From positions 248,001 through 312,000 of the forward strand of contig NZ_QVNU01000003.1 of NCBI RefSeq assembly GCF_003545715.1: a DNA stretch of 64,000 nucleotides, written 5' to 3'. The notes below the pieces were generated by a model. The model did no database searches. It had not been told where the DNA came from and saw nothing but the letters and a program-made list of their open reading frames with translations. Both the position numbers and the translations under genes were made by a program. This DNA comes from Taibaiella koreensis. GTDB lineage: Bacteria; Bacteroidota; Bacteroidia; Chitinophagales; Chitinophagaceae. Of this stretch, positions 48,601-56,758 are shown piece after piece (the first letter of the stretch is position 1; every line of letters begins with the position of its first letter).

Positions 48601-48836
48601 TCCTGATCAGCAACTCTTTCCTTGCGATCAAGAATATCAATATTGGTTATACTTTCCCCACCAAATGGCTGAAAAACGTTCACTTTGAGTCTGCCCGTAT
48701 TTATGTTGCCGCAGACAACGTGCATATGTTTGCCGCCCGCAAAGGTGTCGATGTAAAACAGGCATTTTTTGGCCAGTCCAGCTATACTTATTTCCCCTAC
48801 CGTACCTATATGGTGGGTGTGCAGCTGGGATTATAA
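45624..48836 (+). CDS. SusC/RagA-type TonB-linked outer membrane transporter
   Basis: 1070 residues. Signal peptide to about residue 21, then a carboxypeptidase-like CarboxypepD_reg domain ([23 protein letters not shown]) and a plug domain with the SusC signature around [54 protein letters not shown], which starts near residue 177. A 22-strand barrel fills the rest, ending in an aromatic-rich strand. It imports large ligands with SusD as the lid. No glycoside hydrolase, sigma/anti-sigma pair or hybrid sensor is adjacent; a secreted protease is, as with the peptide-importing RagAB. Confidence 0.96.
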   Translation: [1070 protein letters not shown]

Positions 48837-48871
48837 GTTTTGCTTGATCTGAACAATAAAAAAATCAAACA

Positions 48872-50416
48872 ATGAAATCACATAAAAAAATAGTTTTACT
48901 GACGCTCTCGCTGGCTACGCTCAGCATGACAGCGTGCAAAAAATCCTTCCTGGAGAGAAAGCCTACTGATCAGGCTGCAACGGAAGATGTTTTCAAATCT
49001 ATAGAAGGTGCACAGGCAGCTGTGCAGGGTATGAATCGCCTGATCTATCAGATCGGGGATGTAACGGATAATTTCAGCTTTCTTTCCCAGAGTCTTACCT
49101 ATGACCTGATGGGTGAGGATATGCCAATTAATTCCTTCGGTTCGAACTGGTTCGTTCAGGAAGTGCGTTACGTGGCTGCCAGGGCTGCAATCGAGAATGG
49201 CGAATATTCCTGGCCGCTCTACTACAAATTTGTCAATAATGCCAATTTTATTCTGGCCAATATTGACGGTATCGTAGCGGATCAGGGTGCAAAGGACATG
49301 GTAAAAGCGCAAGCGCTTTCTTATCGTGCCTGGGCTTACTTCAACCTCTGCCGTTTGTACCAGCATACCTATAAGGCAACCGTTAGCGGTACTGGTACCA
49401 AATGGCCTGGCCCCGTAACCAAAGCACCAGCGGTGCCTTTGTATACTGCCCCTACACAAACACCCGCTCCCAGAGCATCGATGGAAGTAGTATACAAACA
49501 GATTACCGACGATCTTACAGCAGCAATTGCCCTGTTTGATGGTTCCGGTATGAGCCGCAGCACCAAATCTGAAATCGACGGTAACGTAGCCAGGGGTATT
49601 TATGCCCGTGTGGCACTCGAAATGCAGGATTGGGACAAGGCTGCTACTTATGCTAAAGAAGCGCGTGCCGGCTTTACTTACATGACACCTGCTGATATCG
49701 GCGCTGGTTTCAACTCTGTAGGTAATGCAGAATGGATATGGGGTTCTGCTATGAATACTGAGCAGAGCGCACCCTGGTATTCTTTCCTGGCACAAATGGA
49801 TCAGGATAATGGCATGCACAGCTCACGCCAGCAGAAAATGATCAACAGGCAGCTATACAACAAGTACCTGGATACCACAGGTGACGCCCGTAAAGTATGG
49901 TGGACCAAGACCGGAGACGAAGCCGCTGGTTACGTACCTTATTCCCAGCGTAAATTCAGAGCAGTTACCAAGGGTGGTTACGTAGGTGATTTCCCGCTGA
50001 TGCGTGCCAGCGAAATGGCACTGACAGAAGCGGAAGCACTGGCTCAGCAGAACAAAATAGCTGAAGCGGCTGCCGTATTCAATGAATTTGTTCAATCAAG
50101 AAGGCCTAGCTACAATGCACCTACCAGTTCTGCCGATACCCTGATCAAAGAGATCTGGATTCAGCGTCGTATCGAGCTTTGGGGTGAAGGTTTCCGCTAT
50201 TTCGATATCAAGCGTCAGCAGGCTACCTTTGCAGCTGTGAAACTTGCTCCCAACCAGATCGGTCTCGTGCGGACTGTTGCGCAAGGTCATATCGTAAGCA
50301 TCGTGGGCTCTGCCAACATGAACTTTGGTCAGTTCTCACCATCATTCCTGTGGCGTATACCGGGAAGCGAGTTGCTTGCCAATAAGAATATCGGTACAGC
50401 AGATCAGAATCCTTAA
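48872..50416 (+). CDS. SusD/RagB-type nutrient-binding outer membrane lipoprotein
   Basis: 514 residues. The lipoprotein signal peptide has its Cys in TACKK (about residue 22), followed by the usual SFLERKPTDQAATEDVFKS. TPR-like helices occur at AQALSYRAWAYFNLCRLY and LMRASEMALTEAEALAQ, and the C-terminus has IWIQRRIELWGEGFRYFDIKR, the SusD family hallmark (written as a motif from about residue 427). It forms the lid of the SusC channel. It starts 35 bp after susC and ends at an intrinsic terminator. Confidence 0.96.
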   Translation: MKSHKKIVLLTLSLATLSMTACKKSFLERKPTDQAATEDVFKSIEGAQAAVQGMNRLIYQIGDVTDNFSFLSQSLTYDLMGEDMPINSFGSNWFVQEVRYVAARAAIENGEYSWPLYYKFVNNANFILANIDGIVADQGAKDMVKAQALSYRAWAYFNLCRLYQHTYKATVSGTGTKWPGPVTKAPAVPLYTAPTQTPAPRASMEVVYKQITDDLTAAIALFDGSGMSRSTKSEIDGNVARGIYARVALEMQDWDKAATYAKEARAGFTYMTPADIGAGFNSVGNAEWIWGSAMNTEQSAPWYSFLAQMDQDNGMHSSRQQKMINRQLYNKYLDTTGDARKVWWTKTGDEAAGYVPYSQRKFRAVTKGGYVGDFPLMRASEMALTEAEALAQQNKIAEAAAVFNEFVQSRRPSYNAPTSSADTLIKEIWIQRRIELWGEGFRYFDIKRQQATFAAVKLAPNQIGLVRTVAQGHIVSIVGSANMNFGQFSPSFLWRIPGSELLANKNIGTADQNP

Positions 50417-50433
50417 TTTAACTTAGTTTTCCT

Positions 50434-50468
50434 TAGCCACCCGATCTTCCTTTCGGGTGGCTATTTTT
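50434..50468 (+). terminator. Intrinsic terminator of the susCD unit
   Basis: Stem TAGCCACCCGA (50434-50444) and TCGGGTGGCTA (50453-50463), 8-nt loop, then a T-rich tract. Confidence 0.9.
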
Positions 50469-50499
50469 ATTTTTCCGAAACTTTAAAACAGAGCTATAA

Positions 50500-50952
50500 G
50501 TGAATCTCGAATCACAAGTCATGGACCAACTGAAACAGGCCATGCGCGACAAGAACGAAGCAGCGCTGCGTACATTACGGGCTATTAAGGCGGCTATATT
50601 GGTGGAAAAAACAGCGGCTGGAGCAAAAGGTGAGCCGACTGAGGCCGATGAGCTCAAACTGTTGCAGAAACTGGTAAAGCAGCGAAAAGATTCGCTGGAT
50701 ATCTTCCGTGCCCAGCAAAGAGAAGACCTGGCTAAAACCGAAGAGGAGGAGATCGCAATTATCGAGCGTTTCCTGCCGCAGCAGCTTTCGGAAGCTGAGC
50801 TGGAAGCTCAGGTGAGAGCAATCGTTACGACAGTCGGTGCCTCTTCCCCAGCCGATATGGGCAAGGTAATGGGAGCGGCTTCGAAGCAATTGGCCGGAAA
50901 GGCAGATGGGAAAGCTATATCGGAAATGGTAAAGAAAATATTGGCTTCCTGA
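50500..50952 (+). CDS. GatB/YqeY domain protein
   Basis: 150 residues from a GTG start, chosen because the family begins MxLExxxMxxLKxAM and this form reproduces it. An ATG at codon 8 is the alternative. The protein is the tail domain of GatB as a stand-alone: helical part with TLRAIKAAI and LQKLVKQRKDSLDIF, then RFLPQQLSEAELEAQV and GKVMGAASKQLAGKADGKAIS. It is thought to help tRNA recognition, but the role of free YqeY is not settled. It heads a run of three close plus-strand genes. Confidence 0.92.
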   Translation: MNLESQVMDQLKQAMRDKNEAALRTLRAIKAAILVEKTAAGAKGEPTEADELKLLQKLVKQRKDSLDIFRAQQREDLAKTEEEEIAIIERFLPQQLSEAELEAQVRAIVTTVGASSPADMGKVMGAASKQLAGKADGKAISEMVKKILAS

Positions 50953-50983
50953 ACGGACGGCGGTAAAACACTTGTGCCGGTTT

Positions 50984-51535
50984 ATGATCATTGATGCCAT
51001 TTTCCTGATCTTCATGGTTTTTTTCATGATAAAAGGCTATAGCAGAGGTCTTGTTATAGCCCTTTTTTCCATGCTGGCCTTATTGCTCGGTGCACTGGGG
51101 GCATTGAAGCTATCGGGAACGGTGGCTGCGCATTTGTTTAAAGACGGACAGGGCGGCCGTTGGGCGCCTTTCCTGGCGTACCTGATCGTCTTTGTTCTGA
51201 TCGTATTCCTGGTACGTATGCTGGCAAGGCTGCTGGAGCGATCATTCAAAGCAGTAGCTCTGGGATGGCTTAACAGGCTCACCGGCGCCCTTTTGTATGG
51301 TTTTCTGGTAAGCTTTGTATTCAGCTCGGCGCTGTGGTTGCTGGATCGCATGGGTGTGCTATCCGATGAGGTGCGGACCGGCTCGGTCACTTATCGGTTC
51401 ATTGCACCCATTGCCCCGGCTGTATGCTCGGTGGCCGGGGCCGTTCTGCCTTTTGCCCGGCATATTTTTGATGATCTTTCGCTTTTCTTCGATAAGCTAA
51501 ACCAAACTATTCCCGCGCATGTGGGTGCTCATTGA
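50984..51535 (+). CDS. cvpA: CvpA-family membrane protein
   Basis: 183 residues from the ATG at 50984. Four membrane helices (about 3-22, 28-48, 63-85 and 100-122) with the start MIIDAIFLIFMVFFMIKGYSRG, typical of CvpA/colicin V production proteins. E. coli CvpA affects purF expression, colicin V secretion and envelope stress tolerance; the molecular role is unclear. It overlaps the next gene by 17 bp. Confidence 0.88.
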   Translation: MIIDAIFLIFMVFFMIKGYSRGLVIALFSMLALLLGALGALKLSGTVAAHLFKDGQGGRWAPFLAYLIVFVLIVFLVRMLARLLERSFKAVALGWLNRLTGALLYGFLVSFVFSSALWLLDRMGVLSDEVRTGSVTYRFIAPIAPAVCSVAGAVLPFARHIFDDLSLFFDKLNQTIPAHVGAH

Positions 51536-52079
51536 TAATTACGATTCTTTTACCTATATCCTGCATCACTACTTGCTGCAGCTACATCAGGAAGTGCAGG
51601 TTTATCGTAACGATGCGATCTCTTTAGCGGAGCTGCAACGGCTGGCGCCGGAACGGATCATTCTTTCGCCTGGTCCGCGAAGGCCAAAAGACGCGGGTAT
51701 AACAAACGAAGTGGTCCGGCATTTTTACCGTGAGACCCCGCTATTGGGCATCTGCCTGGGGCATCAGGCTATAGGCGCTTTTTTGGGGGCTACGCTTACA
51801 AAAGCCACACGGCCGGTACATGGGATGACCTCACCGATACTGCACCGGCAGGAAGGTATTTTTAGCGACATTCCTGTGGGATTTGAAGCTATGCGCTATC
51901 ATTCCCTGATCCTGCGCGATTGGGAAGATACAGGCATACGGCCGCTGGCCTTCTCCACAGAGCAGGAGCTGATGGCTTTCGATCATCCCGTTTTCCCGGT
52001 GACTGGTATCCAGTTCCATCCCGAATCGGTTCTGACCGCTTGTGGCATGCAGCTGCTGAAAAACTGGGCCAGCCACTAA
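51519..52079 (+). CDS. Class I glutamine amidotransferase, PabA/TrpG type
   Basis: 186 residues. IDNYDSFTY is the family start. The triad is Cys79 in LLGICLGHQAIG and His/Glu in GIQFHPESVL (about 167-172). The enzyme supplies ammonia to chorismate-using partners for anthranilate or 4-aminobenzoate. No trpE or pabB gene is adjacent, so PabA and TrpG cannot be distinguished; it might serve both. The ATG lies within the cvpA coding sequence, so translation is coupled. Confidence 0.9.
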   Translation: MWVLIDNYDSFTYILHHYLLQLHQEVQVYRNDAISLAELQRLAPERIILSPGPRRPKDAGITNEVVRHFYRETPLLGICLGHQAIGAFLGATLTKATRPVHGMTSPILHRQEGIFSDIPVGFEAMRYHSLILRDWEDTGIRPLAFSTEQELMAFDHPVFPVTGIQFHPESVLTACGMQLLKNWASH

Positions 52080-52127
52080 ACAGATGCAGATAAAAGAGTA
52101 AATTGCGATAATAAACCGATAGAATCC

Positions 52128-53312
52128 ATGAAACAATTACTCTGTTCGCTCATTTTGCTGCTGGGCGCTTTCAGTGCTGCGATGGCGGCCTGGACCAATC
52201 ATTCCCTTTCATCCGGCGGCCAGGTAAGGGTATACCGTACTTATGTGCCGCCCGGCTACGATCCCGGCCGCCCCGCCTCGCTTATTGTAGTGTTGCATGG
52301 CCTTGGTGGTACTATGTATGATGCCGATAATGTGGGCATTACCCAGATCGCCGATACGGCCAACATCATCCTGATTTCGCCCCAGGCCCTGGATTTCAAC
52401 AGCCCACTGGGCATTGTGGCCGGCGCCTGGAACAGCGGCATCGTGGTCAATGTTCCGGGACTGGGTGCAGTACCGGTAAATGGTACTGTCGACGATGTGG
52501 GATTTATTAAAGCGATGATGGATACCACTCAGGGATCGTACAGGATTGATCCGGCGCGGGTATATGTCTGCGGCGCTTCTATGGGTGGTTTTATGACCCA
52601 GCGGCTCGCCTGCGAAGCGGCAGGTTATTTTGCTGCAGCAGCCTCAGTAATGGGAACCTATGCACTGGCCTTGCCGCCCTGCAATCCGGGTAAAATGATA
52701 CCGATTGCACACTTTCATGGCACAAGGGATGAGGTGGTGAGCTGGAACGGCGACCTGCTTTTTGGAGGCTCTGCTTTCCCCGTTGGCCTTAGCGTCGACG
52801 CTCTTATTGCCCGATGGGTAACCCTCGACGGGTGCAACACAACGCCCCTGCACGAAGTATGGCCCGACAGCAATAACGACACCTTGTATGCCGAACACTA
52901 CAGCTATTCCGACGCAGCCGGCCAATCAAGGGTCGAGCTGTTTAAAGTGAATAAAGGTACCCACGCCTGGTATACCAGCGCCAATACCAATGGGGATATT
53001 GACTATGCCAGCGAAATATGGAAATTCTTTAACAAACAGTACCGTAGCGGAGCCACAGGAGTGGATGACCTGTTCCGCAAACAATTCTCTGTAAGCCTCT
53101 ACCCCAATCCTGCACAGGAAACATTACATATCGACGCCGCAGGGCAATTTAACAATGTACAAATCAGCGATCTTTATGGCCGCACCGTTGCCGCTTATAC
53201 CAAGCCCGATATTAAAGCTATAGATATCAGCGGTTTGAGGCCGGGTATCTATTGTATAAGGCTGCAAGCAGCACAGGGAGCGCTGGGGTTTGCTAAGTTT
53301 GTGAAACAGTAA
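52128..53312 (+). CDS. Secreted PHB-depolymerase/feruloyl-esterase-like hydrolase with T9SS sorting domain
   Basis: 394 residues. Signal peptide to about residue 20. The hydrolase domain begins RVYRTYVPPGYDPGRPASLIVVLHGLGG-like (residues 34-61), has the nucleophile Ser151 in CGASMGGFM, an Asp in HFHGTRDEVV and a His in KGTHAWY. The C-terminal 75 residues are a T9SS sorting domain (SLYPNPAQETLHI ... LRPGIYCIRL). It is a compact relative of the protein encoded at 17828. The substrate may be a polyester or a feruloyl-type ester; this is not resolved. Confidence 0.86.
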   Translation: MKQLLCSLILLLGAFSAAMAAWTNHSLSSGGQVRVYRTYVPPGYDPGRPASLIVVLHGLGGTMYDADNVGITQIADTANIILISPQALDFNSPLGIVAGAWNSGIVVNVPGLGAVPVNGTVDDVGFIKAMMDTTQGSYRIDPARVYVCGASMGGFMTQRLACEAAGYFAAAASVMGTYALALPPCNPGKMIPIAHFHGTRDEVVSWNGDLLFGGSAFPVGLSVDALIARWVTLDGCNTTPLHEVWPDSNNDTLYAEHYSYSDAAGQSRVELFKVNKGTHAWYTSANTNGDIDYASEIWKFFNKQYRSGATGVDDLFRKQFSVSLYPNPAQETLHIDAAGQFNNVQISDLYGRTVAAYTKPDIKAIDISGLRPGIYCIRLQAAQGALGFAKFVKQ

Positions 53313-53328
53313 ATTCCTGTTAGCTTTG
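53298..53328 (+). promoter_or_regulatory. Promoter of nadE
   Basis: TTTG (53298-53301), 19-nt spacer, TAGCTTTG (53321-53328). The -33 box lies within the end of the esterase gene. The start site would be near 53335, about 28 nt before the ATG. Confidence 0.7.
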
Positions 53329-53362
53329 CCTGGCCGGCGATCCAATGCCGTGCCTTTCGTTT

Positions 53363-55045
53363 ATGAAGATATTTCTTGCCCAGCAGAATTACCATATTGG
53401 TGATTTTGAGGTCAATACCGAAAAGATCATCGCAGCCATTCGCGAAGCAAAAAGCAAGGGTGGATCACTTATTGTGTTCAGTGAGTTGGCCGTTTGTGGT
53501 TATCCGCCCCGTGATTTCCTGGAATTCGAAGATTTTATTGAAAAAGGTATGGCCGCCATCAGGCGCATTGCTGCTGAGGCCGACACCATAGGTGTGCTGG
53601 TAGGCGCCCCGTCGCGTAACGACCACCCCGATGGCAAGGATCTTTTCAATAGTGTATACTTCCTGTACGAAAAGGAGATCAAGCAGGTCATTCACAAAAC
53701 ACTGCTACCCAACTACGACATTTTTGACGAATATCGCTACTTCGAGCCTTCCTTCGATTGGAACATAGTGCCTTTTATGGGCAAACGCCTGGCGGTAACC
53801 ATTTGCGAGGACATCTGGGATGTGGCAGATAATCCCATGTACCGGGTGCGTCCTATGGATATGCTCATGAAGCAAGAGCCCGATATTATGATCAACCTCA
53901 GCGCCTCGCCCTTTGACTATACGCATGCTGAAGACCGGCTGGCTGTGGTGAAAAAGAATGTGCAACGCTACCGGCTTCCGCTCATTTATTGTAATACGGT
54001 GGGCTCACAGACCGAGATCGTATTCGATGGCGGCTCGCTGGTAATGGATGATGGCGGCAACCTTATACGCGAAATGGCTTTCTTCAACGAAGAGCTGACT
54101 GCCGTGCATTGGAACGGCGACGGTACTTTTGAAGAGAAGCAAAGCCGTGCAGCGGGAGAGCTCCCCGACCAGGTGCTCGATCCTGTGCGCTACCAGCCCG
54201 AATTGAATATAGGCCTGGTGCACCAGGCGCTGGTGACCAGTATCCGGGAATATTTTGATAAAATGGGCTTCAGGCAGGCCATCGTAGCTTCATCCGGGGG
54301 GATAGACAGCGCGGTAACCCTGGCCCTGGCCTGCGAGGCCCTGGGCCCCGGACAAGTGCATGCGCTGCTGCTGCCTTCTCAATTTTCGACCGGGCATTCG
54401 GTGAGCGATGCGGGGCAATTGTCTGAAAACCTTGGTAACCGTTACGATATTTTGCCCATCGCCCCGGTTTTTGATGCGGTAGCGGCGTGTCTGAAGCCTG
54501 TTTTTGGTGATCTGCCGTTCAATATCGCTGAGGAGAACATCCAGTCCCGGATAAGGGGCTTGCTGGCCATGGCGCTGAGCAACAAATTCAATTATATACT
54601 GCTCAATACTTCCAATAAAAGCGAGCTGGCTACCGGGTATGGCACCCTGTATGGTGATATGGCCGGTGGATTGGCCGTATTGGGCGATCTGTACAAAATG
54701 CAGGTGTATGCACTGGCCCGTTATATCAACAGGAATGGAGAGATCATTCCGCTGAATATAATAGAAAAGGCGCCTTCGGCCGAGCTAAGGCCGGGGCAGA
54801 AGGATAGTGATAGCCTGCCGGACTATACCGAGCTGGATGCTGTGCTGTACCAGTATATCGAACGGCGCCAGGGACCCCAGGAGATTATTGGTATGGGCTT
54901 TGAAGCCGGGTTGGTAAACCGAGTGCTGCAGATGGTGAACCGTAACGAATACAAGCGCAACCAGTTCTGTCCTATTATCCGTGTTTCGCCCAAGTCGTTT
55001 GGTATCGGCAGGCGAGTACCCATCGTGGCCCGGTACCTGAGCTGA
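53363..55045 (+). CDS. nadE: Glutamine-dependent NAD+ synthetase
   Basis: 560 residues from the ATG at 53363. The N-terminal nitrilase-like glutaminase (about 1-260) shows Glu in FSELAVCGYPP, Lys in IHKTLLPNYDIFDEYRYF and the nucleophile Cys in TICEDIWD. The C-terminal synthetase begins near residue 275 and has the PP-loop VASSGGIDSAVTLALA and NTSNKSELATGYGTLYGD. It makes NAD from nicotinate adenine dinucleotide with ammonia channelled from glutamine. Length is normal for the bacterial two-domain form. Confidence 0.97.
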   Translation: MKIFLAQQNYHIGDFEVNTEKIIAAIREAKSKGGSLIVFSELAVCGYPPRDFLEFEDFIEKGMAAIRRIAAEADTIGVLVGAPSRNDHPDGKDLFNSVYFLYEKEIKQVIHKTLLPNYDIFDEYRYFEPSFDWNIVPFMGKRLAVTICEDIWDVADNPMYRVRPMDMLMKQEPDIMINLSASPFDYTHAEDRLAVVKKNVQRYRLPLIYCNTVGSQTEIVFDGGSLVMDDGGNLIREMAFFNEELTAVHWNGDGTFEEKQSRAAGELPDQVLDPVRYQPELNIGLVHQALVTSIREYFDKMGFRQAIVASSGGIDSAVTLALACEALGPGQVHALLLPSQFSTGHSVSDAGQLSENLGNRYDILPIAPVFDAVAACLKPVFGDLPFNIAEENIQSRIRGLLAMALSNKFNYILLNTSNKSELATGYGTLYGDMAGGLAVLGDLYKMQVYALARYINRNGEIIPLNIIEKAPSAELRPGQKDSDSLPDYTELDAVLYQYIERRQGPQEIIGMGFEAGLVNRVLQMVNRNEYKRNQFCPIIRVSPKSFGIGRRVPIVARYLS

Positions 55046-55066
55046 GCTGTGCTTTCCGTCGGAATG

Positions 55067-56545
55067 CTATTGTCTTGGCTTTGATCTGTCGGGCGAGCTG
55101 TTTTGCGGTGTTGCCGCACCAGGGCGGTTGCCGGCTTCACGAGGGCGTTTTTTCCCTGCATTGCTATCGGGGATGAAGTCGATCTCGTTTTCCCAGCCTG
55201 CTTTAAGCCGGATGGTAGTAGCATAAGGCAGTACTCTTTCCGGTTGCCGCCGCAGCAAAAGATTGCCGGGATCCCAGTGGCCGTTGCGGTTGGCGTCGAC
55301 GATCAGGCGCATGTCGTAGTTGCCGGGCGGCAGCAGGCTGATGCTGATGATCGAATCAGTTACGGGTTTCAGATAGATTGAATCGTTGTTATCTTTGAAA
55401 ATATAGAGCAGGATACTATCGCCAAAATAACGGCCGTCCACATGGATCTTCAGCTTGCCGTAATCTTCTTCCCGCTTGGTACGGAAGAAATATTTTCCGG
55501 GAGGGAGCTCCGCGCCTGTAGTATCCCTGGCCCAGCCCTTCACCAATCTTAAGGTGTACTTTTTGTCCGGCTGCCATTGGGTGCTGATCTTTATCCCGGC
55601 AGAATCTACCCGCAGTTTTTGTACGGCCTCCACTTCTATGCCATTATTCTCATAGCTAAGGTAAATCTTTGCAGAATCCAGGCTTTTCAGCTCCCGGTAA
55701 AGGTCTACAGACAGCTCCTTATCCAGCTCAAAGGTGCGCTCTGCCGGATTACTGGTATCTACCTGAACGAGGTAAGCGACCTTGCCGGGGCGCCGGGGCG
55801 GGACAATAGTTGCGGCGGTATCGGTTTCAGTCTTCACCGTATCGCGTTTTTCCCGGAACATATTGAATACCACGGTAGAATCTTTTTGTAGGGAGGGGAC
55901 CACCACACGGTCTATGAACCCGATCTTTTCTTCCCCCGGGTCATAAATATAGTTGTTGTTGGCATCCTGGATCGCATAGATACGGAAGGACTTGAGGGGC
56001 AAAGAACGAAAAAGAAAGCTTCCCGAAGCATCGGCACGTACGGCGTAAAGCGGTTTTTTTGCCATTACAGCGGTGTCGTTTTCGGTTGTATTGTACAAGG
56101 TGATCAACATGGACGAGTCGGCCATACCCGTGGCTGCGTCCACCACCTGCCCCCGCAGCTCAAGCGAATCAAAATAGGCGCCTGTGCTGAACATGTAAAC
56201 AAAATCCCGGTAAGGATTGGCCTCATGGTTGTCGGTAAGTGCGTCGCCCAGGTTGATCCGGTAAGTCGTATTGGCAAGCAGTTGGGTATCCAGTATTTTG
56301 ATCTCGACGCGTTTCCCATAGGAAAGTACGGAAGGCGTGATCTGCATCAGCGGCGATAGCGCAAGGTTTTTATCCAAATCGTGGATATCGATGTACTCGT
56401 TGAAATACAGCTCGATCTTTTTAGGCCTTATGTTTAGCGATGAATCCGAAGGCACCACCGAAAGCAATACGGGCGCCGTCTCATCCTTTTTCCCTCCTTC
56501 GGGCGGCACAATATTGGCGCAGCCGTTAAGGAGCGCCAGCAACAA
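55067..56545 (-). CDS. Ig-like (Big_5) domain lipoprotein, unknown function
   Basis: About 492 residues. The mature part begins at the Cys of LLNGCANIVPPEGGKKDETAPVLLS, the typical opening of a conserved Bacteroidetes lipoprotein with a Big_5 domain (VPSDSSLNIRPKKIELYFNEYID, about 33-130). Several beta-domains follow and a Lys/Arg/Pro-rich tail ends it. The start is odd: no ATG or GTG exists in frame between an upstream stop and the hydrophobic segment. Only TTG, CTG or ATT codons are available. The TTG at 56545 leaves just eight residues before the Cys, so the true start is probably a non-standard codon further upstream (about 56570-56590). Confidence 0.8.
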   Translation of the reverse strand: MLLALLNGCANIVPPEGGKKDETAPVLLSVVPSDSSLNIRPKKIELYFNEYIDIHDLDKNLALSPLMQITPSVLSYGKRVEIKILDTQLLANTTYRINLGDALTDNHEANPYRDFVYMFSTGAYFDSLELRGQVVDAATGMADSSMLITLYNTTENDTAVMAKKPLYAVRADASGSFLFRSLPLKSFRIYAIQDANNNYIYDPGEEKIGFIDRVVVPSLQKDSTVVFNMFREKRDTVKTETDTAATIVPPRRPGKVAYLVQVDTSNPAERTFELDKELSVDLYRELKSLDSAKIYLSYENNGIEVEAVQKLRVDSAGIKISTQWQPDKKYTLRLVKGWARDTTGAELPPGKYFFRTKREEDYGKLKIHVDGRYFGDSILLYIFKDNNDSIYLKPVTDSIISISLLPPGNYDMRLIVDANRNGHWDPGNLLLRRQPERVLPYATTIRLKAGWENEIDFIPDSNAGKKRPREAGNRPGAATPQNSSPDRSKPRQ

Positions 56546-56758
56546 CAGCAGAATGCATGCAGACAGGCAACGATGCGAGGAGAAGATAGTCAGCGATTAT
56601 TTATTTAGGCATCAAAATTAAGGTTATTCCGGCATTATTGCCGGCTACCGGAGATCATTTCTGTACCGGGGCAGAACGGTACATGTTTATGTTCCCGTAG
56701 CCTTGTATGGCAGCCGGATTTTAACGTACTTTGCCGCCGATTATTGCGTTATAAGGGA

